In this document: positions 25,352 through 34,550 of the stretch, piece by piece | Layout of the letters: each line of letters opens with the position of its first letter | How positions within the stretch are numbered: the first letter of the stretch is position 1 | Assembly: GCA_029975555.1 (NCBI GenBank) | Contig: JARKOY010000082.1 | Span: forward strand, 1 to 40,014 | Reading direction: 5' to 3' | Origin: Spirochaetia bacterium | Lineage (GTDB): Bacteria > Spirochaetota > Spirochaetia > Treponematales > Rectinemataceae | DNA: 40,014 nucleotides | The notes under the pieces: generated by a model | The model's input: only the letters and a program-made list of their open reading frames with translations | Database searches by the model: none | What the model was told of the DNA's origin: nothing | Program-made: the position numbers and the translations under genes

Positions 25352-27457
25352 ATGGTCAACCTTTTCCCCGAACCTAAAATTGTCCGGGAATACGAGGGCA
25401 CCACAAGGCCATTCCGGGGCCTCGCCATCGATTTCTGTGACCTGACGGAGGCAGAAAAAGCGGATTTGCTGGAGATCGCCCGCATGAGGTTCTGGAACCG
25501 CAAAGACCTGCGGATTTCGGCGAACAATCCTGAGCAAGGCTTCCTCAAGATCATTTGTATCCGGGGCCTCCCGGATATCGAGTCCGAACACCGCGACCTC
25601 TTTCTGAAGCAGGGCTATTTCCTCCACATCGAAGAAGACCGCATCCTCCTCAAATACCAAGAAAAACTGGGGTTCATCTACGCGATCACGACCATAAAGC
25701 AGCTCATGGCCCGAAAAGACGGCGCATTTATTCTTCCGCGCTGTGAGATTACCGACTGGCCTTCGGTCGAGCACCGCGCAGTGGCCCCGACCTTCTCTTG
25801 GTACGCAGGCTACGGCCGCCTCGGCTTCGATATGCAGCTCTGGGGCCGCGACGAGTGGATACGTTACCTCAACATCTGCATCGACAACAAAATAAACCAG
25901 ATGAACATGGTCATGTACGGATACTGGCCCTTCGAGTTCGAAGAATACCCGGAGACTGTCTTTAGGGACGTGCCCGTCAAAATCTGGAACAAAGAAAACC
26001 GGCGATGGCTCACCGTTCGCTACTCTCACCCCAACATCGAAGAGAACTTTTTGGCCGACTTCATCGCCCTCGCCCACAGGTTCGACTTCAAAATATTCGC
26101 GTACGTCGGCCTCAACTCCTACAACGGCGCGTACAGCATCAAACACCCCGAAAAGCGCATGATCAAACCCGCCGGCTCCAACTTCATGAACGACTTCGAC
26201 TCGCTCTGCCTCAGCGACGAGGACAACATCAGCTACATCCTCGCGAGCATGAGAAAGATCGCCCAGCTCGGCTTCGACGGCTTTACGCTCGAAGAGAGCG
26301 AGGAAGGTTTCTGGTTCTGCACCTGCGACAGGTGCACCGAGCGCTGGGGCGCAACCTCGGCTTCGCCCGTAGAAGCGAAACACAAGGCCAACATGTGGCT
26401 TCTGAAGCTGATCTACGAAGAGATTCGAAGAGTAAATCCTGAGGCCGTCATTGGCATCCGCGCGTTCAGACAGCCGCCGCTCGAAAAGGATCCGGCCTTC
26501 CTCGAGGAGTGCGTCAGAAGTATGCCGTTGGACATCAAACTCTTCTGGGCCCCTGCGCTCTACGTTCCACCCACGGAATTCAAAAAATGGATCGCCGCCT
26601 TCGGTAGGGACAGAATCTGGGGAAGAGATACCGAGGCCAACGCCATCACCTCGACCATGGGCCGGCTGTTCCGCATATTCGAGTCCAACATGATCCGCTA
26701 CGAAGACGAAGCCAACGCCCAGGTCATCGAGCGCGATATCGAGCAGCACATCACCAGTGCAGCCGAAGGCGTTAGCGGCATCAACGGCTTTATGTTCGAG
26801 TGGTACGGATACTTCATGTTCCAGTGGGCCCACGCCAACTACGGATGGGGTTCCACGATGGACAAGGAGACCTTCTTCCACCGAGCCTGCGAAGCCGCCT
26901 TCGGAAAAGAACTCGGAGAGAGGGTGCTCCTCGTGCTCAGAAGTATACTGACCATCCACGAAAGCCAAATGCCCTTTTACACGACACCCTTCCCCTTTCA
27001 AAAAAACAAGATCACGGAGGCGGACATTCCGCAGATCATGCAGGCAAAGCTGCGGCACCCCGGGCTTTTGGAAGAGATCCACGCCATCCAGCGCGAACTG
27101 GAAAAAGATCCGCAGCTCGCCGAGTACATTCCGCACTTTGCGCGCATCGAACACGCCGAGCGCAGAAACGCCATCATCTACGACATGGTGCTCGCCTCCC
27201 TGAGGTACGAGAAGGCGACATCCCACGAAGAGAAAGCGCGGCTGCTCGACGAGATACTCCAGTACAACGAGGCGGACTTCGACCTAGTGAAGGATATGTT
27301 CTTCGACGTTAACCCTGTAAGCGAATCGGGGGTGAAGAGCTGCATGTACCCCTACCACGAGATCAAGCGCCTGATCCACAACATCAGGCATCCCGAAGCT
27401 CCTGACAACGCAATCGTCTGTTCGGGCATCGAAGCCCTGGGGTGGCTGTGGCTATGA
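25352..27457 (+). CDS. Glycoside hydrolase, GH20/GH84-like architecture
   Basis: A 701-residue protein with no signal peptide. Residues about 1-135 resemble the alpha/beta domain preceding the barrel in GH20-type and related enzymes (GFIYAITTIKQLM at 107-119). A TIM barrel follows, starting CEITDWPSVEHRAV at 131. The strand segment LGFDGFTLEESEEGFWFCTC (307-325) carries candidate acids D309, E314 and E315; a CxCxxC cysteine cluster (C323, C325, C328) follows. The C-terminal 250 residues are helical. The canonical GH20 Asp-Glu dyad is not evident, so the exact family is uncertain. AAAGGAGG lies before the start. In this operon it probably cleaves the imported glycoside in the cytoplasm. Confidence 0.7.
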   Translation: MVNLFPEPKIVREYEGTTRPFRGLAIDFCDLTEAEKADLLEIARMRFWNRKDLRISANNPEQGFLKIICIRGLPDIESEHRDLFLKQGYFLHIEEDRILLKYQEKLGFIYAITTIKQLMARKDGAFILPRCEITDWPSVEHRAVAPTFSWYAGYGRLGFDMQLWGRDEWIRYLNICIDNKINQMNMVMYGYWPFEFEEYPETVFRDVPVKIWNKENRRWLTVRYSHPNIEENFLADFIALAHRFDFKIFAYVGLNSYNGAYSIKHPEKRMIKPAGSNFMNDFDSLCLSDEDNISYILASMRKIAQLGFDGFTLEESEEGFWFCTCDRCTERWGATSASPVEAKHKANMWLLKLIYEEIRRVNPEAVIGIRAFRQPPLEKDPAFLEECVRSMPLDIKLFWAPALYVPPTEFKKWIAAFGRDRIWGRDTEANAITSTMGRLFRIFESNMIRYEDEANAQVIERDIEQHITSAAEGVSGINGFMFEWYGYFMFQWAHANYGWGSTMDKETFFHRACEAAFGKELGERVLLVLRSILTIHESQMPFYTTPFPFQKNKITEADIPQIMQAKLRHPGLLEEIHAIQRELEKDPQLAEYIPHFARIEHAERRNAIIYDMVLASLRYEKATSHEEKARLLDEILQYNEADFDLVKDMFFDVNPVSESGVKSCMYPYHEIKRLIHNIRHPEAPDNAIVCSGIEALGWLWL

Positions 27458-28512
27458 GCGAGCACAGAGCCTTCAGGTGGCGCCTCAATCCATCCATGTT
27501 CACGGAAAAAGAACACACCCTCTTCGAATCCCCTTCTTTCTCCGCAAGCGCTTTTCGTTACAGCTCGGGAGTGGAAGCGCTCCGGATCCGCGCGGGCCGG
27601 GGAGAAATCGTCTGGCTCCCCTATTTGGGCCAGCAAGTCTGGGACTGGAGCGTCGACGGCGCGAGCCTTAAGTTCGAAGGCTTTGTGGAGGAGCCTGCGT
27701 ACGGGAAAAACTTCCTGCAGAACTACGGTGGATTTCTGATCCACTGCGGCGTGACCGCGATGGGCAACCCCTGCCCGCGCGACACGCACCCCCACCACGG
27801 AGAGCTGCCCGTCGCGCGCTTCGACGAAGCGTGGATCGAGATAGAAACAGGGCCCAGCGACGGCTGCGGCGAGGAACTCTCGCTCTGCGGACGGCTCCAC
27901 TGGAAGGTGCCCTTCGTGGCGGAGTACCACTGTGCGCCATCGCTGCGGATATCGGCTGACGGCCTGCGGCTGCGCGCCGAAGTGCGCCTGGAGAACCCGA
28001 CATCCCGCGACATGGAGTATATGTACCTCGCGCACATCAACTTCGCCTTTGCAGGGACAGAGAAGATACTGTCGACCGTCCCCTTCGACGCTGCCCACGT
28101 CAACATCAGGGAAGAGGTACTGCCCGGCATTGCCGCGAACCCGGCTCTCATCAAGCGCATCGACGGAGAGGCTGCCTACGAGCCCGAGCTGGTGGCAACC
28201 CTGGATCACAGAGAGAACCACAAGGGCACAGCGTCCCCTGCCGGCTCGGTCCTGGTGCACAAGGACGGCAGCGTGCGCTGGGTGCGCCAGGATAGTCCAG
28301 AGCTCGACCACCACGTGGTATGGATCACTCACGACCGCGACCGCGGCGCCTGCGGCTTCCACCTCCCCGCCACGGCCGGCCCGACGGGCTTTGAACGCGA
28401 AAAAGCCCTCGGCAACGTGAAGCGTCTCCCCGCAGGCGCCGATACCACCCTCCGCTACGAGTGCGGTTTCGCCGACAGGCTCGAGGACGCCCCCATTCCT
28501 GGCGTCTTTTGA
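27454..28512 (+). CDS. DUF4432 aldose 1-epimerase-like protein
   Basis: A 352-residue cytoplasmic protein with a galactose-mutarotase-like beta-sandwich. It matches DUF4432/aldose-epimerase-related proteins: GEIVWLPYLGQQVWDW near residue 50, NYGGFLIHCGVTAMG near 92, and LENPTSRDMEYMYLAHINFAFA near 185. It presumably interconverts anomers or binds the freed sugar. The start ATG 27454 overlaps the glycosidase stop by four bases; an in-frame upstream start is inside the glycosidase. The enzyme substrate is not determined. Confidence 0.8.
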   Translation: MSEHRAFRWRLNPSMFTEKEHTLFESPSFSASAFRYSSGVEALRIRAGRGEIVWLPYLGQQVWDWSVDGASLKFEGFVEEPAYGKNFLQNYGGFLIHCGVTAMGNPCPRDTHPHHGELPVARFDEAWIEIETGPSDGCGEELSLCGRLHWKVPFVAEYHCAPSLRISADGLRLRAEVRLENPTSRDMEYMYLAHINFAFAGTEKILSTVPFDAAHVNIREEVLPGIAANPALIKRIDGEAAYEPELVATLDHRENHKGTASPAGSVLVHKDGSVRWVRQDSPELDHHVVWITHDRDRGACGFHLPATAGPTGFEREKALGNVKRLPAGADTTLRYECGFADRLEDAPIPGVF

Positions 28513-28587
28513 ATGCTGCACGAAACGGTCCAACGGCGGCTCGCTGCCACGGGCCGCCTATCAAGGAGCTCTGAAAGGAAAAAGCAC

Positions 28588-28965
28588 ATGGACGATCAGC
28601 ACAACAACATGGGCAGAACCCAGTGGGTGTACCCCGACCTCGAACTGCCGCCCCCCGGCGAGTTCCCCTTGAAAGGGCACGAATCCCTCATCGTCCTGAA
28701 CATGAACGATGCAGACGCCGCCATCACCCTCACGCTCTACTTCACCGACAGAGAGCCCGTCGTGCTGCCCACACTGAAAGTCCCGGCCCGGCGCGTCCGC
28801 TGCCTCAGGCTGGACAACGAGGGCGACATCGGCATCCAGATTCCCCGTGAGACACAGTACGCCCTCCGCCTCAACGCGGACCTTCCCGTCGTCGCCCAGT
28901 ACGGCAGGCTCGACACGCGCCAGCAGAACATGGCCTTCTACACGGTGATGGGGTACTGTGGGTAA
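28588..28965 (+). CDS. Anabaena sensory rhodopsin transducer (ASRT) family protein
   Basis: A 125-residue soluble beta-sandwich protein of the ASRT family. The recognisable core is HESLIVLNMNDADAAITLTLYF, then VPARRVRCLRLDNEG and a final PVVAQYGRLDTRQQNMAFYT. The length equals that of the family. ASRT was named from its rhodopsin partner in Anabaena, but many relatives lie in sugar-utilisation operons, as here, and no rhodopsin gene is present. A sugar-binding or accessory role is inferred. The start is ATG 28588 with AAAGGA six bases upstream. The last 28 bases overlap the 3' end of the convergent AroM gene. Confidence 0.85.
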   Translation: MDDQHNNMGRTQWVYPDLELPPPGEFPLKGHESLIVLNMNDADAAITLTLYFTDREPVVLPTLKVPARRVRCLRLDNEGDIGIQIPRETQYALRLNADLPVVAQYGRLDTRQQNMAFYTVMGYCG

Positions 28966-29678
28966 GTTGACATACCACGCTGTTCCAGCAGCTCCGCGGC
29001 CACTCGCGCGAGGAGCGATCGCGGAAGGATGACCGGAACGCGCGCCACCGAGGCGAACACCGAGCGGATTTTTTCAGTGTACCCGATGCAGTCGAGGACG
29101 ATCATGTCGCACTGAAGCCGGGCGACGCTGCCGGCACACTCCAGGATCTCCGAGTCGCCCGAAGTATAAGGCGACAGGAATTCGAAGAGCAACGTGGCAC
29201 CTGTGCCTTCCCATTTCCGCGCGAGCATAGGGAACTGTTCTCTTGCCGGGGCGACGACGCAGAGCCGCGCCCCGCCACCTTTTCTCGAAGAGAGAACGGC
29301 TGCGACGACCGCTCCGACGATCGCGGAGGGGTAGAGCACTGGCACCGTCGACGCCACAGGCGGAAACGCTCCCGTACAGAAGAGCACGATGACATCCACG
29401 CCTCTGCGCTCCATGTCCGCCACGGCCTGCGGGAGCCTCTCCACCACGCGCTTCTCCGACAGCCTCACTTCCGTGCCGTCCTTAAGCCTCGTCACCAGGG
29501 TCTGATCCTCCGGGTCTCGAGGAGCGAGCGAGGCGATTTCCTCACGCGTCAGCCCGTCGAGCAGACCGTACTGTTCAATCTGCGGCGTCGATCCAAAGGC
29601 ATCGATGAACTCCGGCACCACATCGACGCGGGGCGACTGCCCGATGGTGACGATGCCGAGTCTCGGCGTGCCGATCAT
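28938..29678 (-). CDS. AroM family protein
   Basis: A 246-residue protein of the AroM family, named from an Escherichia coli gene near aroL; its reaction is not established. The family signature is the N-terminal LGIVTIGQSPRVDVVPEF. VDVIVLFCTGAFPP and DMIVLDCIGYTE resemble the cysteine-containing loops of Asp/Glu/hydantoin racemase-type folds. The start ATG 29678 overlaps the DUF1177 stop by four bases; the long open extension upstream lies inside the DUF1177 gene and is not coding. Pairing with a DUF1177 gene, peptide ABC genes and an M20 hydrolase points to uptake or catabolism of an amino-acid derivative. Confidence 0.85.
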   Translation of the reverse strand: MIGTPRLGIVTIGQSPRVDVVPEFIDAFGSTPQIEQYGLLDGLTREEIASLAPRDPEDQTLVTRLKDGTEVRLSEKRVVERLPQAVADMERRGVDVIVLFCTGAFPPVASTVPVLYPSAIVGAVVAAVLSSRKGGGARLCVVAPAREQFPMLARKWEGTGATLLFEFLSPYTSGDSEILECAGSVARLQCDMIVLDCIGYTEKIRSVFASVARVPVILPRSLLARVAAELLEQRGMSTYPQYPITV

Positions 29679-30610
29679 GGCGTCATTCCTTCTGTCTGGA
29701 GGTGCTTCATCGGCCCGTACAACTGCTGCAATCGTGCGAACTCCTGTTCCGAATAGAACGCGCAGGTGCCCGCCGTGAACGACTTCGCCACCTCGAGGCA
29801 GAATCGCGCCGTCTCCTCGATGTCGGTCTCCCTGCTTGCGCCAGTTCCGCAGCCGGGGACAGGCCTGACGGCGGTTATCGCCACGCCGATGACCGGCGCC
29901 TGGGTGGCAGTGCAGGGCTGAAGGATGCTGTTGAGGTGAAAAAGGCCATTCCCATACGGCGTGATGTCCTGCATCGTGATGGGCAAGACCACGGGCGAAT
30001 TGCCCGTGCTCCACTCGACGATATCGAGCACATCCTCGCTGACTCTGAGAATCCAGCCTTCCTTGACCGTGGGAGACACGGCAAAGCCGCGGTGGTTGAC
30101 GATTCTGTTTCCCTTTGTGGTGTCGATCGAGAGTATAGCGTCCATTGCAGGATCGACTTCGTATGCGTTCATGGCCTTCATGTCCACCGGAGAGCCCATA
30201 AAGGGCACCGGCACGTGCGGCTGCGTCGGTGCGTCGGGACAGATGTGCGTCGCGACGATCACGTCGCCGGCCAGGCGATCGCCCTTCCGCAGCATGTCCG
30301 CGAGCTTGGATGCGCAGGCCAGCGCCGCAACCGCCCCGTCCGCGTCCGACACAAGCCCTATCCTCTCTGGGCGTGCCCCGATGCCCCCAAGGCGGCCGAT
30401 GATGCCGAGCGTGGGGCTGCTGCCTCCCACACGCTTGCCGGAAAGCCCGGGGATGACTGCCTTTATAAAATCCGTTTTTCCCTTTTCGCCCCTTATCTCG
30501 TGGACCTCGACATGTTCGAGCCCCTTTTGTCTGAGAAAATCGGCCACTCGGCCGCCATCTACACCTGCATCGTCCAATAGCTCATAGACTTCGATTACTT
30601 GTTTCAGCAT
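29675..30610 (-). CDS. DUF1177 family protein
   Basis: A 311-residue protein of the DUF1177 family, function uncharacterised. Its sequence includes GIIGRLGGIGARPERIGLVSDADGAV near residue 70, VIVATHICPDAPTQPHVPVPFMGSP near 118 and ILSIDTTKGNRIVNHRGFAVSPT near 160. The patterned His, Asp and Glu residues could bind metal, but this is only inferred. The start has AGGAGG (30617-30622) six bases upstream. It is cotranslated with the AroM gene and is divergent from the response regulator gene across a 68-base gap. Confidence 0.85.
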   Translation of the reverse strand: MLKQVIEVYELLDDAGVDGGRVADFLRQKGLEHVEVHEIRGEKGKTDFIKAVIPGLSGKRVGGSSPTLGIIGRLGGIGARPERIGLVSDADGAVAALACASKLADMLRKGDRLAGDVIVATHICPDAPTQPHVPVPFMGSPVDMKAMNAYEVDPAMDAILSIDTTKGNRIVNHRGFAVSPTVKEGWILRVSEDVLDIVEWSTGNSPVVLPITMQDITPYGNGLFHLNSILQPCTATQAPVIGVAITAVRPVPGCGTGASRETDIEETARFCLEVAKSFTAGTCAFYSEQEFARLQQLYGPMKHLQTEGMTP

Positions 30611-30678
30611 GCAAAACCTCCTAATATATGAAACAATTTTGTTTTCTGATTTTGAAGTCGAAGGACTGGTTCATCTGG

Positions 30679-31371
30679 ATGAATATCCTTGTTGTGGAAG
30701 ACGAACATGCGCTCGCAAGGATGATTGAAGTCGAACTTCTCCTGCAAAACATGAATGTCGAAGTGTGCTACGATGGGAAATCTGCCCTTGTGAGCGCGTT
30801 TGAAAAGAAATTCGACCTCGTGATCCTCGACTGGATTCTGCCGGACATCGAGGGCATAGAGGTCTGCCGAATCTTGCGAAATAGGGGTCTGCAGACCCCC
30901 ATAATCATGATCACCGCGCGGCAAGAAGTGTCCTTCGAAGTCCGCGGGCTCACCGAAGGAGCGGACGATTTCATCGTAAAGCCCTTCGACATCGAGCAGC
31001 TCGTCGCGCGGATCCACGCGGTCATGCGGCGCGCGACCGCCAACAAAGGCGCTCTTTCCAGAATCGTCATCGACTCGCTGGTCATCGATCCCGCCACAAA
31101 GGCCGTGTACGACAACGGGCAGCGCGTCCACATCACGAAAAAGGAGTTCGAGATCCTCATGCTCCTTTTGGCCAACAGGGGCAAGGTCGTCACCAAGGAC
31201 GAAATCCACCGCTCGGTGTGGGGTGAGGATGTTCATATCGAGGAGGGGGCCATCGCCGTGCACATAAAAGCCATCCGTGACAAACTCAAGGGGCTCAAGA
31301 TCGAAAATGTACGGGGGTTTGGCTACATGGTAGAGAATTCTGACCATGAATTCCCCTTGGGGCCCACTTGA
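30679..31371 (+). CDS. OmpR-family response regulator
   Basis: A 230-residue two-component regulator. The receiver domain (1-120) has the acidic pocket ILVVEDE, the phospho-acceptor D51 (LVILDW), T/S in ITAR and K in VKPF. The C-terminal winged helix (about 130-225) includes ITKKEFEILMLLL and IRGFGYMV-like VRGFGYM. The start at 30679 is chosen from receiver homology; the frame is open from ATG 30628, and neither ATG has an ideally placed ribosome site. It is followed by its sensor kinase and then the peptide transporter operon, which it probably controls together with the divergent DUF1177/AroM genes. Confidence 0.9.
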   Translation: MNILVVEDEHALARMIEVELLLQNMNVEVCYDGKSALVSAFEKKFDLVILDWILPDIEGIEVCRILRNRGLQTPIIMITARQEVSFEVRGLTEGADDFIVKPFDIEQLVARIHAVMRRATANKGALSRIVIDSLVIDPATKAVYDNGQRVHITKKEFEILMLLLANRGKVVTKDEIHRSVWGEDVHIEEGAIAVHIKAIRDKLKGLKIENVRGFGYMVENSDHEFPLGPT

Positions 31372-31431
31372 CCTTGCCCTGTCGCCGAAAACCGAGGCCG
31401 CCCGCCGCGCCGTTCTAGGAATCAGACGGAT

Positions 31432-32673
31432 ATGAAAAAGAGGTTTCTTGCGATTCTTGCCGTGGTGATATGCATCATGAGTGCTGTCACCTTCGTCCTC
31501 TCGTACTTCGCCGCGAAGGGCAGCATCGAACAGCTCGTCCTCGAAAGGGCGAACACGCGCCTGTCCATCATCGTGCAGGGGTTCAGCAGCATAGCGAACG
31601 ACATCGACATCTATTCTTACATCGTGTTCCCACACGAGAGCATCTCCATCAAAAAAGGCGCGCTGTCCGTCTTTCAATACGGCACTTCCAGGCTGGACGA
31701 AAATTCGCCGCGGGTGAAGAAAATCGAAACCAGAAAAGGAGACTACGACTTTGTCCTCTACGTCGACCTGGACGCTGAAGTCTCGGGCTACATCGCCCCG
31801 TTCAGGCAGATCATCGCGATCACCGTGGTACTCTACGCGGTGATCTTCGCGGCCTCCGGCATAATATTCATCAACACCGTAGTGGGGCCAATTTCTTCGC
31901 TTGCGGCGAGCATGGCGAAGATTACGTCGCAGAACCTGCGCGAACGCATCCCTGTCCCGAAGAAAAAGGACGAGATCGGCCAACTGGTGCGGACCTTCAA
32001 CTCTATGCTCGACGAAATTGAGGGGACCTACACGCGGCTCAAGACGTTCGTGGACGACATGACCCACGACATCGTCACGCCGGTACAGATTCTGGAAGGG
32101 TACCGTCAGCTCATCGAGCGGCACGGAAAGAACGAAAAAATCATCGACGAGTACCTCGACGTCTCCAAGGTCCAGCTCTTTAGGCTCAAGGAAATGACGA
32201 GCTCTCTCAAGGCGGCATTCCTCGTCGAAAAGCGGCGCCGCGTCGAATTTGCGGATGCATCGGAAATCACATCGAGGAACGTCGCATACTACCGGGAACT
32301 CTACCCCACCATTCATTTCGACGCCTCCATAGAAAAAAGTGTCAGGCTCCCCATCGAGGCTATGGACCTCGAGCGCATCGAAAACATTCTCATCGACAAC
32401 GCGGTGAAGCACGGAGGCGAAGGTGGGCGCATCGAGATTCTCCTCAAGCGCAACGAGCTCGTCGTGAGGGACTTCGGCAGGGGCATTGCCGAACCGGCGC
32501 TCGCCTTCGAAAGGAGCAAGCGGGCCGAAGATTCGGAAAAGCACACGGAGGGCGCAGGTATAGGGCTCTCGATCGTCAAGAGGTTTTCTGAAGAGTACGG
32601 CTTCACGCTCGAGCTCGAAAGCCGCCCCGGAGCCGGCGCCAGTTTCATCCTACGATTCCCTGAAAGAACGTAA
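31432..32673 (+). CDS. Membrane sensor histidine kinase
   Basis: A 413-residue kinase. Transmembrane segments at about 4-26 and 126-149 enclose a 100-residue extracytoplasmic sensor. A HAMP domain follows (about 150-200). The phospho-acceptor is H212 in FVDDMTHDIVTPV, where the usual HE is HD. The ATPase domain has an N box (ENILIDNAVKHGG), a G1 box (VRDFGRGI) and a G2 box (GAGIGLSIVKRF). The start ATG 31432 lies 60 bases after the response regulator. The sensor domain is not recognised. Given the neighbours, it may sense an external peptide or modified amino acid. Confidence 0.9.
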   Translation: MKKRFLAILAVVICIMSAVTFVLSYFAAKGSIEQLVLERANTRLSIIVQGFSSIANDIDIYSYIVFPHESISIKKGALSVFQYGTSRLDENSPRVKKIETRKGDYDFVLYVDLDAEVSGYIAPFRQIIAITVVLYAVIFAASGIIFINTVVGPISSLAASMAKITSQNLRERIPVPKKKDEIGQLVRTFNSMLDEIEGTYTRLKTFVDDMTHDIVTPVQILEGYRQLIERHGKNEKIIDEYLDVSKVQLFRLKEMTSSLKAAFLVEKRRRVEFADASEITSRNVAYYRELYPTIHFDASIEKSVRLPIEAMDLERIENILIDNAVKHGGEGGRIEILLKRNELVVRDFGRGIAEPALAFERSKRAEDSEKHTEGAGIGLSIVKRFSEEYGFTLELESRPGAGASFILRFPERT

Positions 32674-32832
32674 AAAACAGCGATTTTTTATTCATTCTGC
32701 ATAAATATCGCGAGCGCAAGGGCCGCAGCGTCATTTTTATACAATCTTCAGACTATCTTAATCGTTTCTTTAGAATCATTCCGAGAAAAGCTGTGTAAGA
32801 TAATAAAAATTTCCAGGAAAGGAGGTAACGAC

Positions 32833-34548
32833 ATGTTCCTGAAGAAATTCGGAACGGTGGCGCTCATGCTGTGCGCATCCATCGTTCCGCTGGTGGCGCA
32901 GACGACGCTGGTGGTCGGGCAGGCGACAGATCCGATCATTCTGGATCCGCCCATGTATTCCGACACGCCGACACACAACGTAAACCTTCTCATCTACGAT
33001 AGGCTCTATGACCTGTCCAGCGATGGGAAAGTGGTTCCGGGGTTGGCCGTCGATTTACCCAAAATCGAGGAAAACGGCACCAAATACACCATCAAGATAA
33101 AGAGCGGCGTCAAATTCCACAACGGCCAGCCGCTGACCATCGACGATGTGATCTATTCCTTCCAGCGGGGCGCATTCAACGACAAATCGCAGATGAAATC
33201 CATCTTCGCCATGATGTACGATGTAAAAAAGATCGACACCTACACCTTCCAGTTCAGGACAGGGTTTTTCGACAAATCGAAGGCTCCGGCCAATGTGCAG
33301 GACAGCGATCTCAAGTCCTTTGAAGACCGTGCCAAGTATTACAAGCCTGCGGCCTTCGGATCCCAGCTCAACCAGCTTACCTGGCTGGGCGCGTCCATCG
33401 TCAGCAAGGCCACGCTCGAAAAAGCCCAGCAGGATGGAACCCTTAAGGACTACGGCGTGACTTGGGCTGTCGGCTCCGGGCCTTTCAAGTTCGATTCGTG
33501 GAAACAGGGCGACAGCGTCACGCTCGTCAGAAACAAGGATTACCATGATTCGAGCATCCAGACGAATGTCGACAAGATCGTCTTCAAGACCATCCGCGAT
33601 CCTTCCGCGCTCAAGAGCGCGTTCCTGAACAAAGAGGTCGACCTCATCATGAACGTCGCCCCCCTCGACGCCAGGGAGATCGAGCAGGCCGGCGGGAAAA
33701 TTCTCCTCACCAACGGATATTTCGGCTACCACTATCTGGGCTTCAACATGAAATCTCCGAGGGTGGGCCAGGTCAACGCAGACGGAACGCCCGACATGGA
33801 TGGAGAGTACGACCTCTCTTCGCCTTCCGCCAAGCTGAGATTCGCCATTCTGTATTCGATCAATCCGTCAGACATCGTCAATTCGCCCGACATCATGGAC
33901 AAGCGCGGCAAGGTGACGCTCCAGTATGTCGAGAGCCTCCCGTTCGGGCACATCGACGACCCCAAGGGTACGCGGCTCGAGGAAGGCAACCTGAAGACCG
34001 GCTATTACAACCCGACAAAGGCCAAAGAGCTCTTCGCATCCTTGCCTGATTCGCTGAAGAAACCGGGACTATTGAAGTGCACGGCGCTGTCCGGAAGTGT
34101 GTTCGTCAAAGAAGCCCTCGTCATCAAAGATCAGGTGAAGCGGGTGCTCGGCGTCGATCTCATCTCCATCGAGCAGGTCGCGCTCTCGGAGCTCGCCACG
34201 CGCAGATCGAAGAGCGATCCCGACGTGTGGGACCTCATCGTCAACTGGACCCAGACCGACGATTCCTACTACATCTTCGTGGCCTTCGATGGATTCAACA
34301 CATCGCTGCTCCACGACACCAAATTCTACACGAAGGCTGCACAAGAGTGGATCGACAAGGGCAACTCGCTGCCGAACGGTCCGGAGCGGAACATCGCCTA
34401 CCAGAACGCCCAGAAAGAGGTCTTAAAAGCGCTGCCCCGTGTCCCGCTTGTGGCGATCATGGGCATCTCCGCGTCCCAGCAGAACATATCCGGGGTATTC
34501 CTTTCGCCCTCAGGTTCATTCATGCTCGACAACGTCGTCAAAAAATAA
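32833..34548 (+). CDS. Peptide ABC transporter substrate-binding protein (Dpp/Opp family)
   Basis: A 571-residue SBP_bac_5 family binding protein, exported by a signal peptide ending near AQ at 22-23 (MFLKKFGTVALMLCASIVPLVA). No lipobox cysteine is present at the cleavage point. Family patterns include ITIKSGVKFHNGQPLTIDDVIYSF-like residues 85-107 and WAVGSGPFKFDSWKQGDSV near 212-230. AAAGGAGG lies nine bases before the start. It is the first gene of a complete transporter operon (binding protein, two permeases, two ATPases) ending with an M20 hydrolase. The 159-base gap upstream contains no clear promoter I can defend. Confidence 0.93.
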   Translation: MFLKKFGTVALMLCASIVPLVAQTTLVVGQATDPIILDPPMYSDTPTHNVNLLIYDRLYDLSSDGKVVPGLAVDLPKIEENGTKYTIKIKSGVKFHNGQPLTIDDVIYSFQRGAFNDKSQMKSIFAMMYDVKKIDTYTFQFRTGFFDKSKAPANVQDSDLKSFEDRAKYYKPAAFGSQLNQLTWLGASIVSKATLEKAQQDGTLKDYGVTWAVGSGPFKFDSWKQGDSVTLVRNKDYHDSSIQTNVDKIVFKTIRDPSALKSAFLNKEVDLIMNVAPLDAREIEQAGGKILLTNGYFGYHYLGFNMKSPRVGQVNADGTPDMDGEYDLSSPSAKLRFAILYSINPSDIVNSPDIMDKRGKVTLQYVESLPFGHIDDPKGTRLEEGNLKTGYYNPTKAKELFASLPDSLKKPGLLKCTALSGSVFVKEALVIKDQVKRVLGVDLISIEQVALSELATRRSKSDPDVWDLIVNWTQTDDSYYIFVAFDGFNTSLLHDTKFYTKAAQEWIDKGNSLPNGPERNIAYQNAQKEVLKALPRVPLVAIMGISASQQNISGVFLSPSGSFMLDNVVKK

Positions 34549-34550
34549 TT

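Noticed and set aside
24830-27226. A 798-codon open frame on the minus strand
   Set aside because: It lies antisense to the deacetylase and glycosidase genes, which have family motifs and ribosome sites. Its translation is unrelated to any family and arises from the codon bias of the plus-strand genes.
29679-30014. N-terminal extension of the AroM-family protein
   Set aside because: The extra 112 codons lie inside the DUF1177 gene and are His/Arg-rich without family similarity. The family N-terminus begins at 29678.
30604-32544. A 646-codon open frame on the minus strand
   Set aside because: It is antisense to the response regulator and histidine kinase, both of which have complete motifs. 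It is a shadow frame.
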